Source: Epiperipatus broadwayi (Eukaryota > Onychophora > Udeonychophora > Euonychophora > Peripatidae). Taken from it: a stretch of 64,000 nucleotides of DNA. Location of the stretch: NCBI GenBank assembly GCA_028023455.1, contig JAQFVV010012394.1, positions 30,084,010 through 30,148,009 of the forward strand, in the 5' to 3' direction. The notes under the pieces were generated by a model. The model saw only the letters and a program-made list of their open reading frames with translations, made no database searches and was not told where the DNA came from. This document shows positions 1-11,039 of the stretch, piece by piece. Position 1 is the first letter of the stretch, and each line of letters begins with the position of its first letter. The translations under genes were made by a program, and so were the position numbers.

Positions 1-671
1 GATATCCATATTTATTAAAAGATGAATAAATAAATAGGATATCAAATAAAAAAGTATTTTCATTTTAGATATTTTAAAAGTAACAATGTCAATACGATAT
101 TAGTTAAGGAAAGTCTGTCTAATGTTTATATGAGGTTAAACTGTACTTTATTATATTTCAAAATCCATTTAAAATCATATTTTAAGAATGAAGTTCGGTT
201 GTTTTTTTTTTTTTTTTTGAAAATGAAAATATTAAACTTCTTTTATATATATGAAATCTGTTTATATCATTTTTTGTTATCTTCAAAAAATCCATACGTA
301 TTGTACAGGTATAATTCATAAAAAAAAAAGATTAAATTCTGATAATTGTTATTTATTGTTGAAAATAATAATAATAAAAACTTCGAATAATGTATATAAC
401 TTTTTAAACATTTATTGTAAATCATAGAAATATCAACAATTTTAAATAAAATTTAACTTTAGCATTTACATGTTGATTTACGTAAAGGTAACGGAAATTA
501 TTGATTTAAAAATATATGTAAAATTTATGAGCACTTGATTTATCTCAACAGAAAATTTAAAAGTCTATCGATTAACATATTTTTTATATTCTTATTTTTT
601 AATGATTTAAAATAAAAAATTTTTATTTAATATCATTATTGTAATTTGACGTCTTTTATATGAAAACTCAC
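1..671. other. Intronic A+T-rich DNA, no gene seen
   Basis: This is the start of the intron that follows the collagen exon at 672-719 on the minus strand. It is A+T-rich with short homopolymer runs. I see no collagen triplets, repeat match or RNA gene. The short open frame at 130-321 has low-complexity composition and is taken as chance. Confidence 0.6.
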
Positions 672-719
672 CGTGTTCTCCACAATCACGACAGCGGCGC
701 CCTCTAGGACCAGGTTCAC
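672..719 (-). CDS. Collagen exon (48 bp), Gly-X-Y with Cys-containing interruption
   Basis: This is an exon of a triple-helical collagen. On the minus strand a TTGTAG acceptor precedes it and a GTGAGT donor follows. It reads (G)EP GPR GRR CRD C GEH (G). The first and last glycine codons are split G|GN, the same phase as the other three collagen exons in the window, so it fits the same gene. The middle departs from strict triplets and carries a Cys-x-x-Cys (CRDC), as expected of an interruption in a non-fibrillar collagen; such cysteines could form inter-chain disulphides (inference). Its G+C content is far higher than the flanks. It is the most 3' exon visible; the C-terminal domain lies outside the window, so the collagen class cannot be fixed. 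Confidence 0.85.
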
Positions 720-984
720 CTACAAGTAAATTATGTAAATAATAGTTCAACAAATAAAATCATTACTTTAAATAAAACCGATACATGTATTACTTACGGT
801 GTAAGATATATTGAAAAGGTTAATGATTTCACAAAGTCATTCTATTATACCAACTATTATTACTAAATAAAAATAGTAGTAGTAATAATAATAGTATTAG
901 TAGTTAATAACAATGATAATAATAATAATAGCAACAACAATACAACCACCACCATCTCCAACAACAACAATAGCAATAATAATA

Positions 985-1315
985 ATGATGATGAATTTTA
1001 AACCACCTCAAAATAAATTTAATTATTCGGATATTCGTTTGCTCTTACATCCTTTACAAAATGAGGTTAAAGTTGTACTTAATATCATCAATAGGCAACT
1101 ATCTCATACATTCAAATTCTGGTTACTTGAACCAAAATATTTTGATTTTCATCTAAAAATTAATCTTGACTCACTACCCAATCAACATTTTTTGAAATAT
1201 AGAAGAAACTGCCAAAATGTAGACAATTTATGTAACCTCTGCCACAGAGACTCAAAAACACAGGATCATCTTTTCTCATGTCAAGGACTGAATAACATCC
1301 ATTCAATAATAAACA
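985..1315 (+). pseudogene. LINE ORF2 C-terminal fragment with CCHC-type knuckle
   Basis: The open frame inside 913-1359 reads FKPPQNKFNYSDIRLLLHPL onward and contains CNLCHRDSKTQDHLFSC, a C-x2-C...H-x4-C knuckle of the kind found at the C-terminus of non-LTR retrotransposon ORF2 proteins. The comparable motif in this window's other LINEs is CKLC...HLLIEC and CPLC...HILDQC. The N-terminal part of the frame is translated simple repeat and is not part of the protein. No reverse transcriptase domain is present, so it is a 5'-truncated relic. The family is not determined. Confidence 0.6.
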
Positions 1316-1760
1316 CAATATCCAAAAATAAAAAAAATAAATATGAATTGCCTATTTGACTCATTCAAAAAAATGTTTTTTGCTGAAATAAGGATCAGTA
1401 TATTCATCTTATATTCCTTATGATGTATAAGGTGTAAATTCATGTACAATAACAACCCAAGAAAGCACCCTAACACATTCACAAATAAATTGGATGGTAT
1501 ATGCGAAACAGATAAAAAAAATAACAAATCTCACAACATTCACTGAGACCTCATCTCTATTGCAGTTACCTTCAAGCTTATAAAAAAAAATCGCAAAAAT
1601 TAAGAAAAGACAAATGAAAAGGATATAATTTGCCATATTGGAAAAACATTATATGATAGTGAATATTTAAAATTTGATCAGATTTGAAACAATTAACTGT
1701 ATTTATGTGAACCTTTTGAACTTCTGCCAGTTTTATAGACAATTGTCTGTATTTAACTAA

Positions 1761-2035
<275 letters not shown>

Positions 2036-2421
2036 AAGTAGTAGTAATAGTAATTTTTGGTATTATATTATAACACAAATAATTATATGCATTTGGCTCT
2101 TAAAGAGAATTATCTGCTATACATATCAGTTTCAGATTCCAGAGACAAATAATAAAGACATATTAAAGAACCACAAAAACAAATCAGCAATATTTTCCAC
2201 AATGTGATAATAATTTTTAAGAGTTTTGTAATAAAAAATGGTAAAAGTTTCATATCTGAACTAAAAAAATATTACCACAAAAACTTAATAACACAAAATG
2301 GAAAAGTTAGTCAATAGGAAGAATTCATGTCACAAAAATAAAAGCATTGAGAAATGTAGATTACAAAATCATAGATCACAATTGTTAAATAGATTACAGG
2401 AATAAAAAAATCACTAGCTAT

Positions 2422-2737
2422 TTTCTCCATAGAATAGTTCCACCTAATGCATGCTAGAATAATTAATGGACGCTAAATGGTTTGTGCATCAAACTGCTTA
2501 TCTTGTCCTCACTCATCAAATATACCCAGACTATTTTCAAACTTGTGGCTTCATCAGTGAGGAACCTTGGATCTGAGAGTAATTTATCTAGATCTTTGAA
2601 TTTAATTAAATCTGTAAGCTAGAAACTACTCTGAGGATATTGGATGTGTATGCACTAAATAGGGATTTTGATGGGTTAACCTTCTAGAATGTATTGAGTA
2701 CTATGGATTGCACCAGGTGCACTATTATATGAAGAAA
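2422..2737. mobile_element. MITE family A, copy 1 (long terminal inverted repeats)
   Basis: This is a non-autonomous, non-coding element. The left end (TTTCTCCATAGAATAG) is the approximate reverse complement of the right end (CACTATTATATGAAGAAA). The interior shares GTGCATCAAA, ATCAGTGAGGAAC and AGAAACTACTCTGAGGATAT with the copies at 21.95, 29.02 and 51.82 kb. This is the most diverged copy. No protein is encoded. Confidence 0.65.
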
Positions 2738-2880
2738 GTTATTACTAGTTTAACAGATTGTATAAGCATAAAAAATGATCAAGTGCTTTTGTGGGTTATT
2801 AATAAATTCCATTTACTACACAATTTTGAATTCCATCAAATAGAAACACAAAAGAATTATTTAATATCAATTTCAATGGC

Positions 2881-2925
2881 TTGGAAGAAAAAAAAAAAAA
2901 AAAGGGCCCAACCCCCCCCACGCTT
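2881..2925. repeat. A-run and C-run preceding the poly(G) tract
   Basis: A run of about 16 A is followed by GGGCCCAACCCCCCCCACGC, then the long poly(G). The C-run beside the G-run makes a local inverted repeat. This could be a template-switch scar, or a sequencing or assembly artefact. Confidence 0.6.
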
Positions 2926-2991
2926 GGGGGGGGGGGGGGGGGGGGGGAGGGGGGGGGGGGGGGGGGAGGGGGGGGGGGGGGGGGGGGGGGG

Positions 2992-3041
<50 letters not shown>

Positions 3042-3053
3042 GGGGGGGGGGAA

Positions 3054-3122
<69 letters not shown>

Positions 3123-3185
3123 AGGGGGGGGGGGAGGGGGGGGGGGGGGGGGGGGGGAGGGGGAGGGGGGGGGGGGGGGGGGGGG
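2926..3185 (+). repeat. About 260 bp of nearly pure poly(G), isolated A interruptions
   Basis: The tract is uninterrupted G apart from about ten single or paired A residues. It could in principle form G-quadruplexes. All four long frames through it (poly-Gly or poly-Pro) are artefacts. A tract this long in DNA of about 28% G+C is unusual and may reflect real expansion or read/consensus error. It lies about 0.3 kb upstream of the full-length LINE. Confidence 0.95.
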
Positions 3186-3484
3186 AATAAAATTTCAGAT
3201 ATTGAACAAACAAATTCCAAGATTACTACCAGCAAGAAAGCAGTACCACACCCATGTTAACTGTGTTAATTTCATTCAGTAAATCATTTTGTGTGACTTT
3301 TTTGCTGCTGAAAATTAATTAGCTCAGTGTGGCCCACTTATGGCTCTCTATAGCATTTGTTTAATAATTTTGAATTCATTTGTTGTCAAAATATTAAACT
3401 AAAATATATACCGATAAGATATTAGTTTTAAGCAGAGTTCCTAGATGTCAGTACTATACAAAGAAAACTAAAAAAAAAAAGGAT

Positions 3485-4392
3485 TGGATTTGTCTTTCAA
3501 AATGTTTATATAATTGGGAAAAGGAAATTAAGCGTGCTGTTGTAGAATGTACTATATGAGATGGGGTATATCACTTGAAATGTTTAAATAAGACTAGGAA
3601 GGATGTAAAAGGTTTATGGTTATGCAGTCGGTGTATAAATGTGATAAAAGAGGTGAGAAAGTGTTTTCAAAGTGTAGATAGTCGAAGAATAGTGGGTGGA
3701 GAAAGTAATAGTGTAATGGAGATGATTAGTCAAAGAATAAATAAGATAGAGGAAGAACTGAAGGATGTAGAAGTAAAATTAAAATCGAGATAAAATGTGA
3801 GGAGATAAAGGAATTATTGAGTAGGAATGATAAGGAAGAAATAGATAAGGAGGACCAGAAGGTATTAGAAAATGTTATGGATGGAGCAGAAAAAGTAGAT
3901 TATGAAACAGTATTGATAGGAGATTCACTAATTAGAGAATGTGGGGATATAATTGCAAGGGAAAATAAAAGTAGGTATGTAAGAGTATGTTTGCCTGGAG
4001 CTAGAATTAGGGATGTAGCAGATGAAGTTAAAAAACAAGGTAGTAGAGATGTATATGTTATGGTGGGGACTAATAATTTATTAGAATCATCAGAGAGAAT
4101 AATGGATGAGTATGTAGATTTGATTAGGAATTTGATTATGATTAAAGGAAGAGTAGGAATAGTTGGATTATTACCAAGGTTTGACAAGAGTTATTTGTTA
4201 GATAGGGCATGTTCTATAAATGAGAGATTGAAAAAATTGTATGAGAGAAATAATGTTATGTTTGTGGATGTGTGGGATTGTTTTATTGGAAAGAGAGAGT
4301 TATATAGTAAAGATGGGTTGCATTTAGGAAAACAAGGAAGTGAAGTTTTAGGGAGTTTGATTTATAAAGAATTTTTTTCGGGAAACTTATAA
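3485..4392 (+). pseudogene. LINE ORF1: PHD-like zinc finger plus SGNH/GDSL esterase
   Basis: Two frames are joined by one small indel near 3770-3790. The first contains VECTI-stop-DGVYHLKC and, further on, LWLCSRC. Reading the TGA at 3557-3559 as a mutated Cys gives C-x2-C...H-x2-C...W-x-C-x2-C, a PHD-type finger. The second frame (3817-4392) carries the esterase blocks GDSLIRE (nucleophile Ser), GTNN and DGLHL (Asp/His of the catalytic triad). Between them is a charged, probably coiled linker (RINKIEEELKDVEVKLK). ORF1 proteins of this type bind nucleic acid and have an esterase of unclear substrate. The stop in the finger plus the frameshift make it defective. It ends just before ORF2. Confidence 0.85.
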
Positions 4393-4484
4393 AGGGGGGG
4401 GGTTTAAATTGTAATATTATTAAAAAGAATGGATGGAATATAAGAAGTAAGCAAAAGGAATTTGATTTTGATATAAATATAGAT

Positions 4485-7400
4485 ATGGAGAAGGAATGGG
4501 TTTGTAAAATTAATGGTAAGAAAGTAATTTATAAATGTAATGGAGAAGAAAGAATTAAAAGAATTTATAAAAGAGTAGTTAGGAAAGAAGAAATTGTTAA
4601 AATTGGGTTTTTGAATATGCAAGGTGGTAGGAAACCAGAAAAGTGGATGGAATTAAATAAAACAATTGAAAATGAAGAGCTTGAGGTATTAGCAGTAGTG
4701 GAAACACATTTAAGAGAAGAAGAACCTATTTTGAAACAGTTGGTATGGCAGGGTATAAATAGAAAAGAAAAAGAAAAAAGGGGTGGTGGTATAGGTGTTA
4801 TATCAAAAAAATATTTAAATATTGTTAAATGTCAAGAACACTTGTGGTTTGAAATAAGGTTGGGTAGACAAGAATGGATGGTGGCTATAGTTTATATAGC
4901 TACTGGAGATAGTCAAATTATATTGGAGTGGAATAGTAACATATACGAATGTTTAGTTAAGGATATACAAAGTTTTAAAGAAAAGGGGAAGAGAATAATG
5001 GTTATAGGGGATATGAATGGACATATTGAAGAAATTGATGATGTAGATAATAAAAATGGACAGCTTTTGAAGAATTTTTGTCAGAAAGTGAATTTGAGTA
5101 TTGGAAATTTATTAAATATTTATGAGGGACAATATACATGGTCCAGAAATAATATATTTCACACAATAGATTATGTATTGGTAGAGAAAGAGGGAATAAA
5201 TAAAATACGGAAAATTAAGGTATTTGATAATGAAGAAAAAGTATGCACTAGTGATCATAATTTCATTGTAATTGAAATGGTTAGTAATGTGATGGAGAAT
5301 AGAAATAAAAGTAGAAATAATAGTGAAAGATGTGGATGGAGAGTGAATGATAAGAATAAGTTGGAAGAGTATAAAATACAAGTTGAAGAAATAATGGAAG
5401 AGTGGGTTGGGGATGAGTATAAGGATTGGTGTAAGGAAGTAGAAAAAGTTGCAAATAGGGTTTTAGGTGAGAATATTGAAAAGAATAAAAGTAATAAAAA
5501 AATTAAAATTAGTAAAAGTGTAAAAGAAAGGAAAGAAGCATGTAGAGAATATAAGTGTGCTATTAAGAATAAGGAAAGTGAAAAAGATATTAATGCTAAA
5601 TGGGAAAAGTACTTAGAAAAGAAGAAGTTGGCTAAAATAGATATTTATAGAGAGAGAATGAAATTGAATAGTAAATTGTTGGAGGATATTAATAAAAGTG
5701 GAAGAGATGGAAGTAAAAAATTTTGGAATTATATTAAAAGGAGAAATGTAGGGGAGAGAGAGTTAGTATTACTAGATGATGAGGGAACTGAGTGTAGTTC
5801 TAGAGAAGATTTAGAGAGAATCTTAAATAGTTATGTAATGAATATAGAAAAGATGTTAGATGTGAATGATAGAATGTTAGAAAATATGAAAGAATATAGT
5901 AATGGGAATATTAGCTTTTCAGAAAATGAACTAAATGAGGTAGAGAAGAAATTGAAAAGTGGGAAGGCAAGAGGTTTAGATGGATGGGCAGCAGAGATGG
6001 TAATGAATTTAGGATATAGGGCAAAAGTAAAGTTATTATCCTGTTTTAATAAAATGGCACAGAATAGAGTTTTCCCAAGTAGTTGGAGTAATACAAGAGT
6101 AAGGTTATTATTTAAAGGAAAGGGTAAGGATCATAGAAAGTTGAATAATTATAGACCGATAGCGGTAACATCAGTTTTATATAAAGTTTTCTCATATATG
6201 GTGGCTAGTAAAGTTGTAAAATGGATGGAAGGGAATAATGTAGTGGGTGAAATGCAAGGAGGTTTTAGATTAGATAGGCGTATAGGAGATAGTTTATTTG
6301 TAGTTACACAACTTATGGATATGAGTAGGAATGCAGATAAACAGTTATATATGAGTTTTATAGATATAGAGAAGGCATATGATAGAGTAAATAGAAATAG
6401 ATTATGGATAAGTTTAGCAAATTTGGGAATGGATGAAGCTTTAATAGATATTATTAAGAAATTATATGAAAATAATTATTATATATATCAATTAGAGAAT
6501 ATAGAATCAATTAAAGTTAAAAATGGTGTGGGACTAAGGCAAGGATGCCCTATGTCACCTATTTTGTTTGTGTTGTATTTGAGTGAAATGGAAAGAGCAA
6601 TAGAAAGATTAGGAAGAGGGATAGAGATACCGTTAATAGGTAGTAAGGGAGTATATATTTTGTCAGGTCTTTTTTTGCGGATGATATATTTTTGTGTGCA
6701 GAAAAAAGAGAAGATATGGAAGTTATGTTGAGGACATGTGCAAGGGTGGGTAAAGAGATGGGGATTAAATTTAGTGAAGAAAAATCAAATATAATGATGG
6801 TTAATACTGAGGAAAGAGAAGATGTAGAATTTTTATTGGGAGATATTAAGTTAAGTGTGGTGAATAGATATAGTTATTTGGGAATTATTTTAAGTAATCA
6901 GAAAAATTATTTGGATGAATGGGAGAAAAAATTGATAAATGAAGCAAAGAAAAGAAAGGGATTGATAAAGAAATTAACAGTATTTTCATATAATAAATAT
7001 GATGTAGCTAGAATTATATGGAAAGGAGTTGCAGTAGCAGGGTTAACATATGGTAATGATGCATTATATGTTAGTAAAAAGATATTAGATTATTTAGAAA
7101 AAGCTCAAAGGGAAGTAGGAAGACATGCATTGGATGCAGAAGTATGGACAGCAAGGGAGGCAATTCAAGGAGAAATGGGATGGTCAAGTTTTCATATGAG
7201 AGATGCAAAAAGTAAAATGAAAATGTTTGGTAGATTGCAGTTTATGGATAATAAAAGAATAGCTAAAATAGTATTTAATTGGGTTATGAGTAAAGGGCAG
7301 GTAACAAGATGGGTGAGAAAGGTAATGCGGTATGCAAAAGATTTGGATAAAGAATTTATATCAGTATATTTGTACAAAAGATGGGATGATTGTGTTAAGA

Positions 7401-7899
7401 GGATTATTGAGTGTTATAGTAGTAAGGAATGGGATAAAAGAATAAATTTATTAATAAAGACTAGGGAGTTAGAGAGATGGAGAAATAGTATGGAGAGTAA
7501 AAAGAGTTTAAATATATATAGAAATAAACAGAATATTAGGTGTGAGTTAATATATGATAATAGTAAGGAAAGTAGTTTATTGTTTAAGGCTCGAACGGGA
7601 TCTTTAGCTACAAAAGAATATACATGTAAATGGAAAAATATGGGTGATTTATTTTGTAAATTATGTAAGGAAGGAATTGAAAATATTAGGCATTTGTTAA
7701 TTGAATGTAAATGTTTGAAAACAGAAAGGGTACATATAATGAAGTTGTGAAAAATAAATATGAAAAGAGTGATTATACAGAAAGTGAATTATTGGTTTTT
7801 ATGCTGGGTTTGGGAAAAGATAAGGGGGATTTAGATATAAAGGTTATAGAGTTGACAAAAATTATGTTGTGGAAATGGGATAGAGCAGATTATGGGTGA
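4485..7899 (+). pseudogene. LINE ORF2: AP endonuclease plus reverse transcriptase, two frameshifts
   Basis: ORF2 nicks target DNA and reverse-transcribes the element RNA. The N-terminal endonuclease/exonuclease/phosphatase domain shows FLNMQGG, VVETHLREEE, VIGDMNGH and CTSDHNFI. The reverse transcriptase shows LLFKGKGKDHRKLNNYRPIA, FIDIEKAYDRV (motif A Asp), GLRQGCPMSPILF (motif B) and YSYLGI. At the FADD box (about 6665-6685) one base is missing from a T run, so translation shifts to GLFLRMIYF; the next frame resumes with AEKREDMEVML. A second shift near 7747 separates the CCHC knuckle (CKLC...HLLIEC) from the last 50 residues, which copy 3 joins as HIMKLWKNKYEKSDYTES. ATG 4485 is the first Met; the frame is open back to about the ORF1 stop. 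Repaired length would be about 1,130 residues, usual for the group. Confidence 0.9.
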
Positions 7900-8015
7900 A
7901 TTTAGAGTGGGGAATGTAAAAGAACGTGGCTAACAGGTTTATCTGGGCATAATTGCTGAGATATTCTTGACTTCGTTTAAGGAGAAGCCATAATACATCA
8001 CATAACATCACATCA

Positions 8016-8699
8016 AAATGTCAGAGAGATGGGATTTCTAGTCAAGGCATAAACTTAACATTATTCTTAAAAGAGGGCACTGCATTTGCATAGATTTAGC
8101 TTTTGTTAAAATCTTGTCATCACATATTATACATTTATGAACAGTGTATTCAGTTGTTTATTTTAATTTTTGTAGAAATAAATGACATATTTTTTTTTGT
8201 TTTTAGTAAGAATATATTTACATTCAAATATTATTTCAATACGTTTTTTTAGAAGGAACTAAGATATGGGAGTATAATAAAGTGAAACAGGAAGCTAGTA
8301 ATAATGAAAATAAAGAGATCTATTCTAAAGATTATAGGTATTATTTTTTGCCATTTTTTTGCAATTAGAAAAAAAAAAAAAACTTCATAGATTATATGTA
8401 TTACCTAAATGTATTCTTCAGTAAAATATGTCTCACTAATACAAATGGATACAAAAATATTTATTATTCAATAAAAAATATTTTTTTTATCCTGAAGGCT
8501 AAAATAAAATGTTTTGTTCTGTTTTTTTCTTTATTATTCTTTTTATTTATTTGCAAACTTGATGTATTATTTTTAAAATGATTTGTATTTTTTTGAAGTT
8601 ATGATTTTAATGAACATTTTGAAAAATATAAATGTTTAATTTTAATTAAAAACAAATAGCATTAAAATGTTTATCAAATTGACAACTATGAGGTTGTTA
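8016..8699. other. A+T-rich intronic DNA, nothing recognised
   Basis: The stretch is A/T homopolymer-rich with no repeat shared with other parts of the window. The small open frame at 8396-8581 is low complexity (Phe/Leu/Lys) and is not supported. Confidence 0.6.
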
Positions 8700-9655
8700 A
8701 AGATTATATAGTACCATCCTCTCTCTTACATCATTGCTTGTTTCAATTACATATGACAAAAATTCTTTCTCCAAAGATTATGCTATTGAGCATGTTAATC
8801 TATTATATCAATATAACATCAAATCTCTATTTGACAATATATAGACAACAGGAAATTGCCAAATTGACAAAGAAAAAATTACAGGCAATAGAGACAGGAA
8901 GCAAAAACGTACAGGTGACACCCCAGCCAAGTTCCAAAATCTTTACGCTACTCAATTATGATTGAAATTTAATTTTTAATTTATTGCAAAATACAATTTC
9001 AACCAAAATGTTTTTTAATAACCAATTCAAGCAAGATCTTTAACCTTCATATGTTTTGTGCAATAATTATCCAGAAGGAATGTTACGTCTTTTTCAAACA
9101 TGCCCATACTTTTCATTCCTCTTGTTTCATAAGTATGCAATCAACTTCAAGTAATTACTTTAAAAATATATACAAAAAAAATCAGTCCCATAATGCATCA
9201 GTAATTATTTGCACACTAAGGACTATGGGGCTTGCATGCTATTCCATAATATTTGGCAATAATAAAAACACAACAAGGAATGATTCAACTCATACCTATA
9301 ATCTTGTAAATTTTTACCCAACAGCATTATTATTAAAACTCGGCAATTTTCAATCTATTTTGGTAATGCTCTCTCATAGTTTAAGTCTTTATTTTCATTT
9401 ACATTTTCCATCAGATTTTATTCTTGAATATAAATATCTGGACTTTTCATCAGTTTAGCCATTATGATTATGCATTATTAGAGTATAACATACTTTAAAT
9501 TTGCATCACCCTTCAGTGGAGTTAAACAACTTATAGAATTACCTGTACCATTATATCTGTGCTTTCATTGTTTTTGCTTATGAAACATAAGTCTATTTTA
9601 TTGTAAATATGTTAATATTTGTACATAGTTTGTTATAAATAAATAAATAAAAAAC
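8700..9655 (+). pseudogene. Possible processed pseudogene: coding-like 3' end plus UTR and AATAAA
   Basis: A coding-like stretch reads VSITYDKNSFSKDYAIEHV in one frame. After a break near 8845 it continues in another as YRQQEIAKLTKKKLQAIETG, ending FTLLNYD-stop at 8964. The next 690 bp are UTR-like and end with overlapping AATAAA signals and a short A run at about 9635-9653. That layout (broken coding end, long 3' UTR, poly(A) signal, A tail) fits a 5'-truncated retrocopy of a cellular mRNA on the strand opposite to the collagen. I do not recognise the parent protein, and no target-site duplication was identified. Confidence 0.3.
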
Positions 9656-11039
9656 ATTGCTTACTTAAGAAGTTAATGCTGGGATGTGACTATAAATATG
9701 AAGTTACTCACCACATAAATTGGATTAAAAAAAATCAAGATAACATTGAATCTAACATGAATGTTGAGTTATTTTCAAAAAAAATAAGTGGTGTAGCTTT
9801 CAAACATTATCATGTAGTTAACCAATCATGCTTCGTGGTCCTTGTGGCATCTTGAAATTATTTACTATATCTCTATCAATGATTGTTTGTCTATTAGCAT
9901 TCTGTATATATTAATGAAAAAACAAAAAAGATGCAGGAAATAAAAAGAAATGGGGATTGTAAGAGAAATTTAAAGTAAAACATAGAAGTGGAAAAACAAA
10001 TGGCTTTCATTGAAAAGAAAACAGACTGAAAGAAAAGATCTCATAAAAAAAAGGGATAAGTGAAGTCTTAAAATTAATACTAAGGCTTATCTTTCAAAAG
10101 TAACCTTTATTAGTTAAAAGATTACAAAAAAATTTGGGTATACTTACCCATTGAGGATTACAAAGTGTTCAATGCTTCAAGGTAAAACAATTATTGACCA
10201 TGTTTATAAAAAGGATTATAAATATTAAAAGATGATATGAGGAAGTGATGGATAAGAAATTTATTGATGTGAATTAAATTGAAGAAACTATATTACAATG
10301 GATTCTTTATCAAAGATGTTAATCTAAATTAAATTTAATCCAGAGACTTAGTTTCTGTAAAGGTATGGCCATTTTCCTGGTGATGCCAAATGAAGCATCA
10401 TATTGTAATAATATTTTTAATTTAGACCGAATAAAATTTTACTTGAAACAAATCCAAAGCCTGAAAAATCTCCAAACTCATACAGACTGGATTCAAACTT
10501 CAGATGATGGGTATGACCAGACAGAATAATTACTACACCAAAAAATATTTCACACACATATAATAGACTGAACCTTTGCCATTTGTTAAATGGAAATATA
10601 AACACATTACAACAGAATATATATTTGAATATTTCATGTATGAAATATGCATAAAGATATTGAAAGTATAAAGAGATTAAAATAAATATCAAAGTATTCC
10701 TTTGTAATGTTTTTGTATAATATAGTAAATTATTAATGATATTAAAGAGATAACTTTTAATACATGAATTAGAATGCTGATGAAATAAAATACATAATCT
10801 AATATCTGATTTTATCTAGAGTTCAGTAGAGGGTTATTCGTTGTCCTGGTTTCCATATATACATTTATAAAAGTCATATGGTGATTTTCAAATACTTTTA
10901 ATAAATAATTGAAATGCTGTCTGTGATTTTCGGACATTGGTGAAGTTTAACAAAACCTCAGAGCACTAACAAGCAATCGTTGCTATTATTAAATAGTATC
11001 AAACGCAGCTGCTAGAGGGCGGTACAATTATTTCATAAT
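9656..11039. other. Intronic DNA, nothing recognised
   Basis: No collagen exon, RT motif, tRNA or shared repeat was seen. The only longish frame (10417-10692, minus) has biased composition and no domain. Confidence 0.55.

Larger units (their letters stand above)
3480..8015 (+). mobile_element. Nearly full-length CR1/L2-like non-LTR retrotransposon (copy 1)
   Basis: This is an autonomous-type LINE in order PHD finger, SGNH esterase, AP endonuclease, reverse transcriptase, CCHC knuckle and 3' UTR, ending in a (ACATC)n tail (CATCACATAACATCACATCA). The same 3' sequence (GGAGAAGC...CATCACATCACA) ends copies 2 and 3, which fixes the 3' end. The 5' end is approximate because no other copy reaches it. 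A PHD plus esterase ORF1 is known from CR1, L2 and related clades. It is now inactive: one stop and one frameshift in ORF1, and two frameshifts in ORF2. It lies antisense to the collagen gene. Confidence 0.9.

Noticed and set aside
2708-3282. Four overlapping poly-Gly and poly-Pro frames
   Set aside because: All are readings of the poly(G) tract on the two strands; no independent coding sequence.
9051-9458. 135-codon open frame
   Set aside because: It lies in the UTR-like part of the putative retrocopy, is low in sequence complexity and has no domain.
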